Shown: piece by piece, positions 63,632 through 64,000 of the stretch
Position numbering within the stretch: the stretch's first letter is position 1
How the letters are laid out: every line of letters begins with the position of its first letter
From: an uncultured Oscillospiraceae bacterium
GTDB lineage: Bacteria > Bacillota > Clostridia > Oscillospirales > Acutalibacteraceae
NCBI GenBank assembly: GCA_900543795.1
Contig: UQSH01000003.1
Span: forward strand, 13,498-77,497
Length of the DNA: 64,000 bases
Reading direction: 5' to 3'
Made by a program: the position numbers and the translations under genes
Notes under the pieces: model-generated
What the model was told of the DNA's origin: nothing
The model's database searches: none
What the model saw: the letters and a program-made list of their open reading frames with translations, nothing else

Positions 63632-63838
63632 ATGTCGATAGTAAACAGAATTGCATTAATCCTCAATATTATAGGCGGAATTAACTGGGGGCTTGTTGGC
63701 CTTTTCAAATTCGACCTTGTTGCTTGGATATTCGGAGGCCAGGACAGTGTTCTTGCAAGGATCATTTACTGCATTATCGCCATTGCGGCAATATGGTGTA
63801 TCTGCCTTCTGTTCAAAAGAAATGTTGTTGAGGAATAA
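63632..63838 (+). CDS. DUF378 small membrane protein
   Basis: A 68-residue protein with two membrane segments and the DUF378 pattern ILNIIGGINWGLVGLFKFDLVAWIFGG then a second helix and a basic tail (in parts: GGINWGLVG, DLVAWIFGG). Function unknown. It lies between manA's terminator and its own. Confidence 0.92.
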   Translation: MSIVNRIALILNIIGGINWGLVGLFKFDLVAWIFGGQDSVLARIIYCIIAIAAIWCICLLFKRNVVEE

Positions 63839-63844
63839 AACGAA

Positions 63845-63880
63845 AAGAGCGGGGCTTGAAGAAAATCAAGTCCCGTTCTT
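63845..63880. terminator. Bidirectional terminator between DUF378 and the sigma factor gene
   Basis: AAGAGCGGGGCTTGA (63845-63859) pairs with TCAAGTCCCGTTCTT (63866-63880) with G-T pairs; T-rich sequence follows. Confidence 0.8.
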
Positions 63881-63890
63881 ATTATAACCC

Positions 63891-64000
63891 TTATACATAT
63901 TCACGAAGCATTTCAGTTCTTATTTTACTTAAAATTCTTTTTTCAAGCCTTGAAATATAGCTTTGAGAAATTCCCATTAAGTCGGCAAGCTCCTTTTGAG
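63891..64000 (-). CDS. C-terminal end of a sigma-70 family factor (sporulation type), partial
   Basis: The gene runs in from beyond the right edge and stops at TAA 63891-63893. The visible 35 residues read [20 protein letters not shown] then [15 protein letters not shown], the sigma region 4 helix-turn-helix that contacts the -35 element. The [11 protein letters not shown] pattern is typical of SigE/SigK/SigG-type sporulation factors, suggesting a spore former. Which factor cannot be told. Confidence 0.85.
   Translation of the reverse strand, partial: QKELADLMGISQSYISRLEKRILSKIRTEMLREYV

Overview
The window is an AT-rich, gene-dense chromosome segment of an anaerobic Firmicute, most likely an uncultured gut member of the Clostridia (Oscillospiraceae/Ruminococcaceae-like). 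This is inferred from family content: an IspH–ribosomal protein S1 fusion, Rex, CIRCE-controlled groESL, a T-box leader, ferredoxin-dependent 2-oxoacid oxidoreductase, formate–THF ligase, acetate kinase plus lactate dehydrogenase, DUF4364, DUF3343, a TIGR01977-type cysteine desulfurase and a sporulation-type sigma factor. No phage, transposase, CRISPR array or rRNA is visible. Most of the window is ordinary core genome.

Layout. 1–1,000: the end of a sortase-anchored surface protein, an array of repeats that duplicates a tRNA-Leu 3' end, and tRNA-Leu(TAG). 1,016–6,600 (minus): comFC, comEA, ftsK, a UppP-like gene, a ylzJ-like gene and tepA, with a structured repeat just in front of ftsK. 6,700–11,300 (plus): a strong promoter drives aconitase, isocitrate dehydrogenase, rex and an unknown gene, so a redox sensor is co-encoded with the oxidative TCA arm. 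11,333–18,108 (minus): ldh, GNAT, a PRTase, a HIT protein, alaS, a PC4-like protein and ackA. 18,208–26,011: tmcAL, then (minus) an RNase M5-like gene, holA, comEC and a frameshifted lacZ. 26,154–28,261: FemAB-like and alanine-racemase-like genes, translationally coupled. 28,297–33,233: a membrane protein, a lipoprotein, rpiB, tsaB, tsaE and fhs. 33,388–36,742: an ftsW/rodA gene, then ybbR/cdaR and cdaA (c-di-AMP synthesis). 36,816–38,328: cysteine desulfurase and DUF3343, preceded by the second copy of the structured repeat. 38,464–44,314: a long-tailed GPH/MFS transporter, a lipoprotein with a degenerate transglutaminase fold, sir2, a MIF-like gene and azlD/azlC. 44,435–48,420: ppa, then the four-subunit oxidoreductase operon under a T-box. 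48,462–50,494: groESL with CIRCE. 50,607–64,000: ispF/ispD/rqcH, nif3/trmK/DUF1858, DUF4364, the ispH–rpsA fusion/plsC/cmk/yhiN cluster, an ABC-F ATPase, manA, DUF378 and the end of a sigma factor.

The most interesting signals are non-coding. First, a ~170-bp element occurs twice (4,723–4,890 and 38,158–38,328). It has three conserved hairpins, one with a compensatory base change, and a 9-bp pseudoknot, and each copy runs exactly into the start codon of the downstream gene. Second, a T-box leader whose best specifier reading is isoleucine (ATC) controls a pyruvate/2-ketoisovalerate-type ferredoxin oxidoreductase, which suggests a role in branched-chain amino-acid synthesis. Third, a repeat array duplicates 23 bp covering the tRNA-Leu 3' end. 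Fourth, the ldh Shine-Dalgarno lies inside a terminator-like hairpin. Protein-level oddities are the lacZ frameshift, a ComEC lacking a recognisable nuclease motif, a UppP-like protein lacking the usual second motif, and a GPH transporter with a ~320-residue charged tail.
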